From Tricholomella constricta (Eukaryota > Basidiomycota > Agaricomycetes > Agaricales > Lyophyllaceae): a stretch of 64,000 nt of DNA. Numbering within the stretch: position 1 is the stretch's first letter; the number at the start of each line of letters is the position of its first letter. This document shows positions 43,852 to 53,809 of this stretch, in pieces. The translations under genes and the position numbers were made by a program. The notes under the pieces are model-generated. The model saw only the letters and a list, made by a program, of their open reading frames with translations, did no database searches and had not been told where the DNA came from. The stretch covers positions 124,001 to 188,000 of the forward strand of contig JAACJP010000036.1 of NCBI GenBank assembly GCA_013368375.1, written 5' to 3'.

Positions 43852-46800
43852 AGGGCCCGCCACGTAGCCGAATGGACGGGCCTTCTTGTAATTCTAGTCA
43901 CACCCCATGCACACCGCCTATCTCTCCCACTGTACAATGTAGTCCTGAAATCGATTCTGTTTCATCACTACCCGGGCGTGCACTAGAATCTAAGGCTGTA
44001 AATATTCCCTCCGATGCCATGGTCATAGGATCGACGACCAACCACTCGACCGAAGTTAGAGTAGAACTTCGGCGACCCGACACTCGAGAAGCAATCAAAG
44101 TGGATGGATTGCTTGACTCGGGTGCTACGAACATGTTTATGGACAGAGAGTTTGCCGTTGGCAACGGCTTGCCTGTTAATAAACTCCCGCGTGCAATCCC
44201 CGTTTACAATGTTGATGGAACGAGGAACCAGAACGGCTCGATTTCGGAGTCAGTTACCCTTATAATGCGCTACAAAGACCATCATGAGAAAGTTCACTTT
44301 TACTTAGCAAACCTCGGAAAGTCTAGCATTATCATTGGACATAACTGGCTACAGAAACATAATCCGGAGATAGATTGGACAACAGGAGAGGTGTCGATGA
44401 TGAGGTGTCCAAGTTCATGCGGGCGTAGCCGGATTGAGCGGTTGAAATCAGAATCTAAAGCACGAAAGACAGCAAAGAAAGAGCGAGTACAGAAAGCAGA
44501 AGTGAGGTGTGACGAGTGCGACGGAGACAGAACAAAGCCGGAGAAGAAGTTTCGGTGGATCGAGGAAGGGCGTCAGTATATCCGCTTCTTCCATCCTGAC
44601 GTTGGCATCTTCGAAAATACATATTTCGTCGAGAAAAGTCGGGTACCGGCGGCTGCAGCACTGCGAATCAATGCAACGTCAAACATTTCGCAGCGTATTG
44701 CAGAAAAGGCAAACGAGAAGAAACAGAGACGAACTATTGGGGAGATGGTTCCAGATCACTATTACGTACCGTTTAAAGTTGTTTTTGACAAAGACGGCTT
44801 CGACGAACTACCCCCAAGACGTTTGTGGGACCACGCAATTGACCTACAGCCGAAAACAGAACCCATCAAACTGTCGAAGGTCTACCCCATGAGTCCAGAG
44901 GAACAATGGAACCTTGACGAGTTCCTAGAGGAGAACTTGAAGACGGGGAGGATACGAGAGTTGAAATCGCCGTGGGGGTCAGGTTTCTTCTTTGTAAAAA
45001 AGAAGGATGGGAAATTACGTCCAGTTCAGGACTACAGGAAGTTGAACTCGGTCACGGTAAAAAACGCGTACCCATTACCGTTGATATCAGACATCATTGC
45101 GAAACTGAGGAAGGCCCGGGTGTTCTCAAAGATGGACGTCCGCTGGGGATTTAATAACATCAGGATCAAAGAAGGTGATGAACACAAAGCGGCGTTTCTC
45201 ACCAACCGAGGACTGTTCGAGCCCACAGTTATGTTCTTCGGACTGTGTAACTCACCGGCGACGTTCCAAACGATGATGAATAACCTGTTGAAGGACTTGA
45301 TATTACGAGGTGTCGTCATGGTATATATGGACGACATACTGGTCTATACTGAAACACTGGCGGAGCACTGGAAAGTGGTCATGGAAGTGTTGGAGATATT
45401 AGAAAGGAACAAATTATATTTGAAACCTGAAAAATGCGACTTTGAAAAGAAAAAAATCGAGTACCTAGGAGTGGTGATAGGCGACGGGAAGGTGGAGATG
45501 GATCCTGAGAAGCTCGAGGCAATTCACGGCTGGCCTTCGCCACGGACAGTCAAGGAGACACAGTCGTTCTTGGGCTTCTGTAATTTCTATCGGAAGTTCA
45601 TTGAAGGGTTTGCCACGATTGCACAACCACTATATTGGTTAACGAGGAAGGATAACCAGTTCAAGTGGACCGAAGCCTGCCAAAAATCCTTCGAGACCCT
45701 GAAAACACGGCTTACCTCTGCCCCTGTCCTTACACTGGCTACCGATGACGAGCCGTACAAGATCGAAGCTGACGCTTCAGATTACGCCTCGGGCGCCGTG
45801 TTATCTCAACGGCAAAACAGAGTGTGGCACCCAATTGCATACTACTCTAAGAGCTTCTTGGCAGCCGAACGGAATTATGAAATACACGACAAAGAAATGT
45901 TAGCAATTATAAGGGCGATCGAGGAATGGAGGTACCTGGTTCAGGGGAGTCCACACCGGATCGAGATTTGGACTGACCATAAAAATCTCGAATACTTCCT
46001 TACGGCAAGGAAGCTGAATAGACGACAGGCGCGTTGGTCTGCGCTCCTGGCGGACTATGACTACACCCTGAAGCATAAACCGGGGAAGACGATGCTGAAA
46101 CCCGACGCTCTGTCGAGGAGACCAGATCATAAGAAAGGGGTGGAACTCGACAATAATGATGTCACCTTGATCTCACCGGAACACCTCTCCGCTCTCTATA
46201 TTCGGTCCGCCGTCACTCTCTCTACAGAAGGTGACGCTATAGTTGAAGCTCTGAGGAAAGAGGAGCCAGTCCTGATCAATCACGAGGATAAACATGCAAA
46301 GTGGGAACAGGAGAATGGACTCACATTCCGAAACGGGCTCATTGTAGTACGGAACGATGAGATCAAACGTAAAATCCTGGAACTGCACCACGATTCTCGT
46401 ATAGGAGGGCACCCGGGCAGGAACAAGACGAAAGAGTTGATCACGAGGAACTACTGGTGGTCGAAGATGACGGAGCATATAAACAAGTATGTCGACGGAT
46501 GCAGGAAGTGCCAAACAACCAAAATATTTCCACAAAAACCACAAGGCGCGCTTTCACCAAACACTATACCGTCCCATCCCTTCCAAATTATATCCGTCGA
46601 CTTTATCACTGGGCTTCCGGACTCTCTCGGTTACGATTCGATCATGGTCGTCGTAGATCGATTCAGTAAACGAGTTTATGCTATTCCTTGCAACAAAGAC
46701 GTCGACTCAGCAGGAGCAGCCCGCCTATTCCGAGACAACGTCTGGCGTCACGAAGGCCTCCCTCAAACGGTGATCAGCGATCGTGGGGGACAGTTCGCAT

Positions 46801-47738
46801 CCGAATTTACCAGGGAGCTGTACAATCAACTTGGTATAACCCGGAATATCTCCACCGCTCATCATCCCCAGACTGACGGCCAAACTGAAAGGATGAACCA
46901 GGAAATAGAGCAGTACCTTCGACTCTTCATCAATTACCACATGGACGACTGGGCAGACTGGCTCCCTCTTGCCGAGTTCTCCTACAACAACAAGGCATCG
47001 AGCGCGACGGGCAAATCTCCTTTCTTTGTCAATAAAGGTCGTGAGGTCAACACCGGGACAGCTCCCACTCGGAAACCAGGAAGGGTCGAGTCTTGGGACG
47101 AATTTGCGTTGCGGATGAAGGGCGTCAGAGAGGAGACCGAGACGGCACTGAAAGGAGCGGCGGAGGACATGAAGAGGTTTTACGATCGGAAGCATCGGCC
47201 GGAGGAGTATGAGGAGGGCGACAAGGTATGGCTCAACGCTGAACATATCCTTACGGGGCGGCCGAAGAAGAAACTTGATTGGAAACGCCTCGGGCCGTTC
47301 ACAATCGAGAAGAAATACTCTTCGACAGCCTACCGCCTGAAACTACCTCGCACCTGGCGAATGCACCCCACGTTCCACGTTTCTAAGCTTCGCCGACACA
47401 CACCCGACGAGTTCAACCGCCCCGTACCCCGCGTTACCCTTCATGTCCGAGGAGAAAATTGGGAACCGTCGAGGATCCTCCAATCTCGACTCCGAGACGG
47501 CCGCCTCGAGTATCTCGTAACTTGGAAAGATCAGGCCACCTCTCGCGACACCTGGGAACTCGAAGCCCGCATGCAGAACGATGCACCGCGGATGATCGTC
47601 GACTTCCATCGAGAAAACCCTAATGCTGCCCGACGCATCTCCTTTATCGAGTTCAGTTCCCTTCCTTTCGTCCCCATCCCTGGGCCTTTCACCGATGTCC
47701 AACCACCTCCGCCTTCTCGCTCGGAGAGCTCGCCTTAA
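43845..47738 (+). CDS. Gypsy-2 Pol with integrase chromodomain
   Basis: About 1297 codons open without a break in the -1 frame of gag. Protease DSGAT is at about residue 90, RT VYMDDILVY at about 493, RNase H EADASDYASG at about 640. The integrase has a zinc region (HHDSRIGGHPG...CRKCQ) and catalytic acids in SVDFITG, SDRGGQF and TDGQTERMNQE. It ends in a chromodomain-like block (NWEPSRILQSRLRDG, YLVTWKDQATSRDTWE). Chromodomains in this clade are known to guide integration toward modified histones. The complete frame makes this copy the likely source of enzymes for both Gypsy elements. Confidence 0.93.
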   Translation, partial: FLKGPPRSRMDGPSCNSSHTPCTPPISPTVQCSPEIDSVSSLPGRALESKAVNIPSDAMVIGSTTNHSTEVRVELRRPDTREAIKVDGLLDSGATNMFMDREFAVGNGLPVNKLPRAIPVYNVDGTRNQNGSISESVTLIMRYKDHHEKVHFYLANLGKSSIIIGHNWLQKHNPEIDWTTGEVSMMRCPSSCGRSRIERLKSESKARKTAKKERVQKAEVRCDECDGDRTKPEKKFRWIEEGRQYIRFFHPDVGIFENTYFVEKSRVPAAAALRINATSNISQRIAEKANEKKQRRTIGEMVPDHYYVPFKVVFDKDGFDELPPRRLWDHAIDLQPKTEPIKLSKVYPMSPEEQWNLDEFLEENLKTGRIRELKSPWGSGFFFVKKKDGKLRPVQDYRKLNSVTVKNAYPLPLISDIIAKLRKARVFSKMDVRWGFNNIRIKEGDEHKAAFLTNRGLFEPTVMFFGLCNSPATFQTMMNNLLKDLILRGVVMVYMDDILVYTETLAEHWKVVMEVLEILERNKLYLKPEKCDFEKKKIEYLGVVIGDGKVEMDPEKLEAIHGWPSPRTVKETQSFLGFCNFYRKFIEGFATIAQPLYWLTRKDNQFKWTEACQKSFETLKTRLTSAPVLTLATDDEPYKIEADASDYASGAVLSQRQNRVWHPIAYYSKSFLAAERNYEIHDKEMLAIIRAIEEWRYLVQGSPHRIEIWTDHKNLEYFLTARKLNRRQARWSALLADYDYTLKHKPGKTMLKPDALSRRPDHKKGVELDNNDVTLISPEHLSALYIRSAVTLSTEGDAIVEALRKEEPVLINHEDKHAKWEQENGLTFRNGLIVVRNDEIKRKILELHHDSRIGGHPGRNKTKELITRNYWWSKMTEHINKYVDGCRKCQTTKIFPQKPQGALSPNTIPSHPFQIISVDFITGLPDSLGYDSIMVVVDRFSKRVYAIPCNKDVDSAGAARLFRDNVWRHEGLPQTVISDRGGQFASEFTRELYNQLGITRNISTAHHPQTDGQTERMNQEIEQYLRLFINYHMDDWADWLPLAEFSYNNKASSATGKSPFFVNKGREVNTGTAPTRKPGRVESWDEFALRMKGVREETETALKGAAEDMKRFYDRKHRPEEYEEGDKVWLNAEHILTGRPKKKLDWKRLGPFTIEKKYSSTAYRLKLPRTWRMHPTFHVSKLRRHTPDEFNRPVPRVTLHVRGENWEPSRILQSRLRDGRLEYLVTWKDQATSRDTWELEARMQNDAPRMIVDFHRENPNAARRISFIEFSSLPFVPIPGPFTDVQPPPPSRSESSP

Positions 47739-47749
47739 GCGGGGGGTAA

Positions 47750-48036
47750 TGTCATGACTCGTCCTGTACGGACGCGTGATTCACGCGCACGCCTCTCTTT
47801 CCTCAGACCCCCTTCCACTTCCTTGGCTCGGACACCTTTGTACCTCGTCTCACATGCTTCCTTTATTCTTCTTGTTCTCTACGACATGTCTACTTACTTC
47901 ACAATACGGTACTTCCGCGCGCTACGCTCATATGATCCAGAGGTCCTCCTAACTCCTAACTATTTGTATGTATTTAAGCCATGTATTCGCGTAGTGAATC
48001 ATTACTTTGGCTTGGTTGGTTTTCCGTATCCTGACA
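47750..48036 (+). repeat. Gypsy-2 3' LTR
   Basis: 287 bases preceded by the purine-rich GCGGGGGGTAA. Its promoter would read directly into F-box-4. Confidence 0.92.
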
Positions 48037-48111
48037 ATAATGGGCAAACGACCCGCGATCCGACCGGGCCGATTTAGGGAGCGCCGGTTGGCGGCTTTCA
48101 CACAGACCACG

Positions 48112-49397
48112 ATGGTGCTCGTTTTGCGCATCCCTGAGGATATCATCTCCACTATACTAGACGAGCTATCTTCCGATATTGAAGCTCTCAAGCAGTGTTC
48201 CCTGGTTTCCCAATCTTTCCTTCCGCTCTGCCACAAACTCCTATTCTCCGACATCTGCCTCTACCATCCGACGCGGAGTCGTGGAATTTGTCGTTTGATC
48301 GTTGATAACCCATCGTTCGCATCCTACATCCGCACGGTCGAAATCATCCCCGGTGTCTTTTCAACTGAATTCCATGGTCGCGACTGGGTGACATTCGAGG
48401 ATACCAAGTTGGCACCCCTCCTCCAGAAATTGCATAATCTACATGCCTTTTCCCTCTGCAAGATGACTTCGCCTCCCATACCATGGAACACACTCCCTGC
48501 GAACTTGAGATCCACAATTCTCAATCTATCAGCTCCGTCTTTCACTCTCAAAGCTGTAGCGAACGTGCCCATGGGCCATTTTGGGCAATTCAGATGCCTG
48601 AAGGCTCTGAACCTCATAAACATCGAATTGGACCATGGGCATTCTCTTGATTTGGGACCTCTGGGCTCATCTCTTCTTTCACCACAGCCCGTTGGGTATC
48701 TGGAGTCACTCAGACTCTTCAATTATTCACACATCAATCTGACGTGTGGGAGGCACCTCATCACTGTGTTGACCAATTCGCGTTCCCTTCTCAAGCTGTC
48801 CCGTCTCAAATGCCTTGAACTGTTCGGAGACCTTGGCTTCACAGGCACCATCATGGAGGTGGCAGGACAATCACTACAGCGCTTCGTCTGGGCGGGTTTA
48901 GGCGGCGAGGCAGATTGTGTGTGCTGCTTCTCCCAGACTAACTTACACTCATTTTACTTCCAGATCACCCAATTGAAAGTCCATTTACTAGGTTCCCCTC
49001 ATCGTTCGGCACACTCTCAGCTTTGCGTTATCTGAGCATTGACACCAAATTTGCCCGTGGACACGTGTACGACCCGTTGCCGCTTCTCGCGCAAGCACTC
49101 GCCCGAGCCACCCCCCGCGATGCCTGTGCACTTGAGCATTTCAAAGTTTACGTCAACTTATATGGCTGCTGGCTTATGGAATTCACCCCGCGCGACGTGG
49201 ACAGCGTCGACGAATATGCAATCTGGCCAGCTCTTGATCAGGCCCTGACACGACCGGGGGTGTACACGAAGCTGAAGAGGGTAGAAATAGGCCTGGTGTG
49301 TGCAAGCGGTAAGGCGGCTCTTGCTGGTTTGTCAAAGCGGCGCATGCCGATGCTGCTGAAAATGGGCGTATTGGACATGATGTTCCCTGATTGGTGA
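48112..49397 (+). CDS. F-box-4: intact F-box protein beside the Gypsy-2 LTR
   Basis: Two exons (48112-48920, 48992-49397) join in phase to 404 residues. An alternative ATG at 48040 would add 24 residues and overlaps the Gypsy-2 target duplication. F-box block IPEDIISTILDELSSD and CSLVSQSFLPLCHKLLFSDI, leucine-rich body, C-terminal KRRMPMLLKMGVLDMMF. The intron is at the same position and phase as in F-box-2 and F-box-3. The nearest upstream DNA is now the Gypsy-2 LTR, 75 bases before ATG 48112, so its native promoter has been moved 6 kb away. Its targets are unknown. Confidence 0.82.
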
Positions 49398-49729
49398 GGA
49401 AAATCGCTGGGAAAGTGGGCTTCATAAGACGTCCCACATATGTCCTACCATCTTGAATATCTCCCCTACTGTCCACCGATTCAACTTTGATGGGTGAATT
49501 TCAAGGTCCTGGAAGGTAAGTTTGTATACGATCTTAGCTAGCGGTTTGTTACGTTATTTGTGGGTTACAACTTACAATGGACGTCGGCGTTTTTCCTTTT
49601 CGCAGGCGGTGAGCCCAGTGATGAGTTTGTAGCAGCAGTTGAACACCAGCGAATACCGTGGTTCACATTGTCAGTCCTGAGAAAGAACAGCTGGCAAAAC
49701 TTAGAGTACTACGTACTTTAGTAAGAGTA
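49398..49729. other. 3' region of F-box-4, nothing recognised
   Basis: Some 330 bases up to the left end of the MITE-like element; no gene seen. Confidence 0.45.
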
Positions 49730-50242
49730 GCTAGTGAGCTACTCGCTGAATGACTATTTTGATGGCAAATTTCCCTCTGATATTGGCGCCAATAACGAAC
49801 GAATCACTATTTTGCATAACGGGCGTGAAACTCTCCTTCCCATCTGCTTGGGTGTAGCCTAGTCATTACCGTATGCGCATTGATTGTAGATTGTATGTAG
49901 TCAAGGACACCGTGAAAAAAACCACCCATTTGTCCGAACTCTGCATCTAAGGTCTGCCTACAGATGAGCACTTTCTCTGATGAAGTCTTTAGAAGATAAT
50001 ACTTGCAGGGAAATATCACAACCACAGGTTTATCAAAATTTACCTACTCACCACTGTCGCCCGACACCTCCTAAAACTTTGAGCAATGAGCCCTTAGCAA
50101 GCACAATTAATATCGACTCGATGAGCAAAATAGCATATCTCTTTGTTCATCAAAATAGTGATTCAACGCATCAAATAGTGATTCGAGACATCAAAATAGT
50201 GACTCGCAACAGAATAGTGATTCGCGCGAGTAGCTAACTAGC
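49730..50242. mobile_element. MITE-like non-autonomous DNA element
   Basis: The left end GCTAGTGAGCTACTCGC and the right end, read backwards, GCTAGTTAGCTACTCGC form a 17-base inverted repeat with one mismatch, flanked by TA on both sides (49728-49729, 50243-50244). Inside each end are repeated copies of a GAATCACTATTTTGATG-like motif: two on the left (near 49747 and 49800) and four inverted on the right (near 50144-50222). It is 513 bases, AT-rich and non-coding. The TA duplication suggests Tc1/mariner type; this is inference. Confidence 0.68.
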
Positions 50243-50553
50243 TAAATATTAGGATTCCCCTATTAAAGTTGTAGTACCTCCAAAACTTATACTTACTAAT
50301 ATCGCTGGTTACCGGTTATCAACGACACACGACAATCCCAGACTCATCATGACGCAACCGGGCCTGTCGTTAGCTCTGTCTGCTCAAAATACAGCGTACA
50401 AAGTACAAGGGATAGAAAATATTGCGGAGAGAAATATCGCACTGATACAATAGTTAATCATAATTTCCGACAAAAAACAAAGCAGAAAGAAAGAGGAAAC
50501 AACCCCCAAAGAAAAACAAATCGAATCGAAGCCAACCCCGAGGTCAAAAACAA
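50243..50553. other. Intergenic 3' of the kinetochore gene
   Basis: About 310 A/T-rich bases that should hold the terminator of the minus-strand gene. Nothing else was recognised. Confidence 0.45.
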
Positions 50554-52942
50554 TCACCGGTCCCGGTCCCTTTCCCGGTCTCTCGAAGGGGTAGTCCCCC
50601 TCCTCGGCGTCCCCGGCATCTTTCTAGGCGTAACACCCGCCCCGGGGGGAGGCACCCCCGTGAGTCGGCGTTCCCCAACCACCCCAGCCCTACTCTCCCC
50701 CACCCTTTGCACCTCCCTCATCGCCCTCCTCGCCGCGTCCCCAACCTGCGCCGGCGGCCTTGCCGCATCCACCCTCGCCATCGCCCTCAGCAGCTGCAAC
50801 GCCTCCTCCGCCTGCCGCCTCCTCGCATCTCCACCACTCGTCCCGGTCCGGACATACCGTCCCATAATATCACCCTCCCCTCCAACATTCGGCCCCTCCG
50901 AGCGCACATCCAGCGCCCGCCCCAGCACCTCAAACCGCCGGTCAAGCGCAAGCCTCAAAACCTCCGCCGTCGTCCGCGCCTGGCTCATCAGCACATACAA
51001 ATGGTCAAGCTTAAATTCCAACTCCCCAACCCGCGAACGCAGCAGCAGCGCATCCCCTGCCTCCCGCTCCGCCTCCGCCTCCGCCTCCACCGCGCTGCCC
51101 GCCTCAGGAGGAAGCATATCAACGTCCAAGTCGTAAGACGCGTGTTCAGCAGCAGCCGTAGGCAGCCACCGCGAGTTGGGGTCTGCTGCGCCCTTCCTCG
51201 TGCTGGGGCCTGCGCCGGGTGTCGATGTCGACGGGGGCGCAGGATCGGGATTAGGGCGCCGTCGTCGTGTGCGCGCCACGACTGTCCGTGCCATGCGGAC
51301 GCCGGCCTGGAAAGGCGGCGGGAGCTCGTGTTCGTGCAGCTCGAACTTGGAATGGGTCGCGCGCTGTTTGCCTTGCGCCTTTGCGGACGGTATGCTCGGG
51401 CCCGCTGCACCGACTTCTTCTAGTGGCGGGGTGGCGGTGGTGGCGGTGGTGGTGGTGCGGAGGAGGAGGGCCGCCCGGCGTTTCTCGAGGCTGGTTCGGA
51501 CACGACGTGCGTACGTATCGTACGCGTATCCAACTTTCTTCCACGCTTCTTCTTCTTCCATTGCGCTATACGAGAATGGTCAGCCAAGGGGGGTTCGTGG
51601 TCGGATAGTGAAGCCAGCCAGCACATACCTCTTGATATGTCCCCCATACACGCCCTCCCACGCGCGATTCGTCACATTCTGGGCATTCTCCTTCTTCTCG
51701 CCCTCGCTTTCTTGGTTCGACCCACCAAACAGACTCAGATCGACGTGTCGTTCCGCGAGTTTTCGGATGACGTCGTCCTGGGCAGCTCGTAGCGTGTGAG
51801 CCGCCTTTTCCGAGAGCACTGGAAGGGGTGTCGGCCCAGGTGTAGAGGCCGCGCGCGCCGAGCACCAGATGAGGAGTTGACGGACGCGCTCCGCGTCCGG
51901 GAGGTCGGCATCAATATGCTTGTAAAAGGAGGCGTCAGAGACGGCGTTGTGCGGGTGGGCTGTTGAAGGCGATGTGTCAGGCATGATGAAAGGTGCGAAA
52001 CAAGGAAAAAGAAAACAAAGGCCGAAAGTATAACGCACACATGACGCCCGTACTCTGAAAACAGCTACTGATCCTCTTCCCCCGCCCCCCCACAGAGCTC
52101 TTCCTCCGATGTCCACTCCCTGTCCCACTCCCCGTACTCAAACTCCCGTTGGGAGGCGTTTTCGCATCCATGCTCATGGACCCATTCGAGTTGCCCGCAA
52201 CGAGCTCAGCCATCGCCCCCGCCCTCAGACGCTTGTTCCGCTGGATCTGCGGCGTCTCGTCGCCCTCTGGCGGCAGTGGCGCCGACATGTCGACGATCGT
52301 CTCTCTACGTTTGCCTGTACTCGTGCCCGAGCCCGAGCCCTTCGTCGTCACTGCCACCCCGTTCACAGTCGCGCCAGGAAACCGATATTTTGGATGTAGG
52401 CCTGAAGAGTCGTGGTCGTCGAGGGCATGTGCGGGACCGCGTGAGGAGCGCCGGAGCTCTGCGGTTTCGTCTTGCATGGCGCGGACGGCGTCATCGAGTG
52501 CTGGGTCGGCGTCGGGCGTGTCGTGTCGTGAGATTGGGTAGGATGATGGCAGGAATGAGGATTTGGAGGAGGGCTTGGATGTGAAAGGCAGAGGCTGGGA
52601 TTTCGAGGGAGGTTGGGGTTGGGAGGACTTGAATTTCTTGGACGGCGGTTTCGTGGAGGCAGGAGCGTTCGTGGTGGCTGGTGGTGCGCGGACAATGAGG
52701 AGGCCTCCAGGTTGCTCTTCCGCATTTAATACTATTAAAAAATGGGTTGTGGGAGATGGAAATAAGTGTGGTTTTAATAGTAATAATGTGATAGACTCAC
52801 GTTTCCGCTTGTTCGACGCGCCGGCCTTTGCCTGATCATGGAGAAAACAATAAGGTCATCGGTCCAAGTTTCAGCACGTCGCACGTACCTCGCGTTTTGC
52901 CCTCTTGGCTGCGTTCAGAAGTGGATTGCTGGTGGTTGTCAT
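50554..52942 (-). CDS. Kinetochore protein Mis13/Dsn1 (Mis12 complex)
   Basis: Five exons (52942-52889, 52831-52801, 52731-52039, 51959-51629, 51565-50554) close in phase to 706 residues. The family signature is unmistakable: KSSVGGRGKRISSCF, then PHNAVSDASFYKHID, LPDAERVRQLLIWCSARA and a C-terminal helical region (ELEFKLDHLYVLMSQA). Mis13/Dsn1 is a Mis12-complex subunit that bridges the inner kinetochore and Ndc80. The RRKSS and KRISS stretches resemble the Aurora B-regulated segment of Dsn1. The N-terminal 200 residues are low-complexity, and the C-terminus is Arg-rich (DRERDRDR). It is longer than the yeast protein. Confidence 0.87.
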
Positions 52943-53809
52943 TGCGTCTGTAGCCCCACTCGCCTCGCCGTCCGGTACTTTGCGTTTCGCTTTCAAGTTG
53001 TTCTGCAGCATAGATCTGGCGGATGCTTGAAGTATACAGATCATATACCACCTTCCCCGCGATAATGAAGCTGGAGCAGCACGAACGCGTCGGGGCGTGC
53101 CAGATGATGGCAGAACGAAATGAACCGGCGGAGTTTGAATAGTACCTTCCCACGTTCCCTGACGATCAACAAACAATATTATCATAAACTCCCAGTCGAC
53201 GTTGTAGACTGTGGCGCAATAAAGACGTTTAAACTCTCAAGTGGCGCCGAATGACTCGCTGTCTTACTGCAGTGGAATACACGCCACATTCCCCATTAGA
53301 CAATGTTCAAAATTAATAGTCATATCACGTGACTGACGTGGGTTTAACGTCTTTCTGCGTGCCATCCTCGCGAAATACTCAATACTAATACACTCTTAGC
53401 GATACAGTCCTCACCGTTGTCGCCAATGAGTCTGATGCTTGCCTAGCCGCTTCATTGTAGAACAAGCAGTCGGATGTCGCTGATCCATGCCAAATACCGC
53501 GCCGCCTTGCATTAGCGCTCAGGGTCAGCACATGGACATAATTCCCGAGTCCATCAGCTGAAATCGACCTCTAATTCATGCGTGACATTTTGAGATGGCG
53601 AGCGGACGAGTGAAAATGGTAATGGTAATGTACTTGGTTGACTATGTTATAATATTGCGGTTGATGGCCACGTGTCAATGTGTGGGCGAAAGTGCCTGGC
53701 AGTCGGCATCAAATTCATTTACGGATAATTATCCCATCTGTACCGTAACCACCATCCTCGACTCCATCGCCGCTTGCGGCGACCAGCGACAACGACCGCC
53801 TACGCCACA
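52943..53809. promoter_or_regulatory. Divergent promoter region between Mis13/Dsn1 and the PH-like gene
   Basis: 867 bases between two divergent start codons. An ATCACGTGAC palindrome near 53325 is a possible bHLH-type E-box. No gene seen. Confidence 0.45.

Larger units (their letters stand above)
42013..48036 (+). mobile_element. Gypsy-2: intact chromovirus-type LTR retrotransposon
   Basis: Target duplication ATAAT at 42008-42012 and 48037-48041. LTRs are 287 bases each with two differences noticed (C/T in ACACCTTCG and G/A in CATTGCTTT). Gag and Pol frames are both uninterrupted. Inserted between the MAGP fragment and the start of F-box-4, in the same direction as F-box-4. Confidence 0.94.

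Noticed and set aside
50140..50225. CRISPR-like or tandem repeat array from the spaced AATAGTGATTCG copies
   Set aside because: Copies are few, imperfect and inverted relative to copies on the left side, fitting subterminal transposon motifs in a eukaryote.
49720..50250. hAT-type 8-base target duplication around the MITE-like element
   Set aside because: The 8 bases outside the two ends do not match; only TA is shared.
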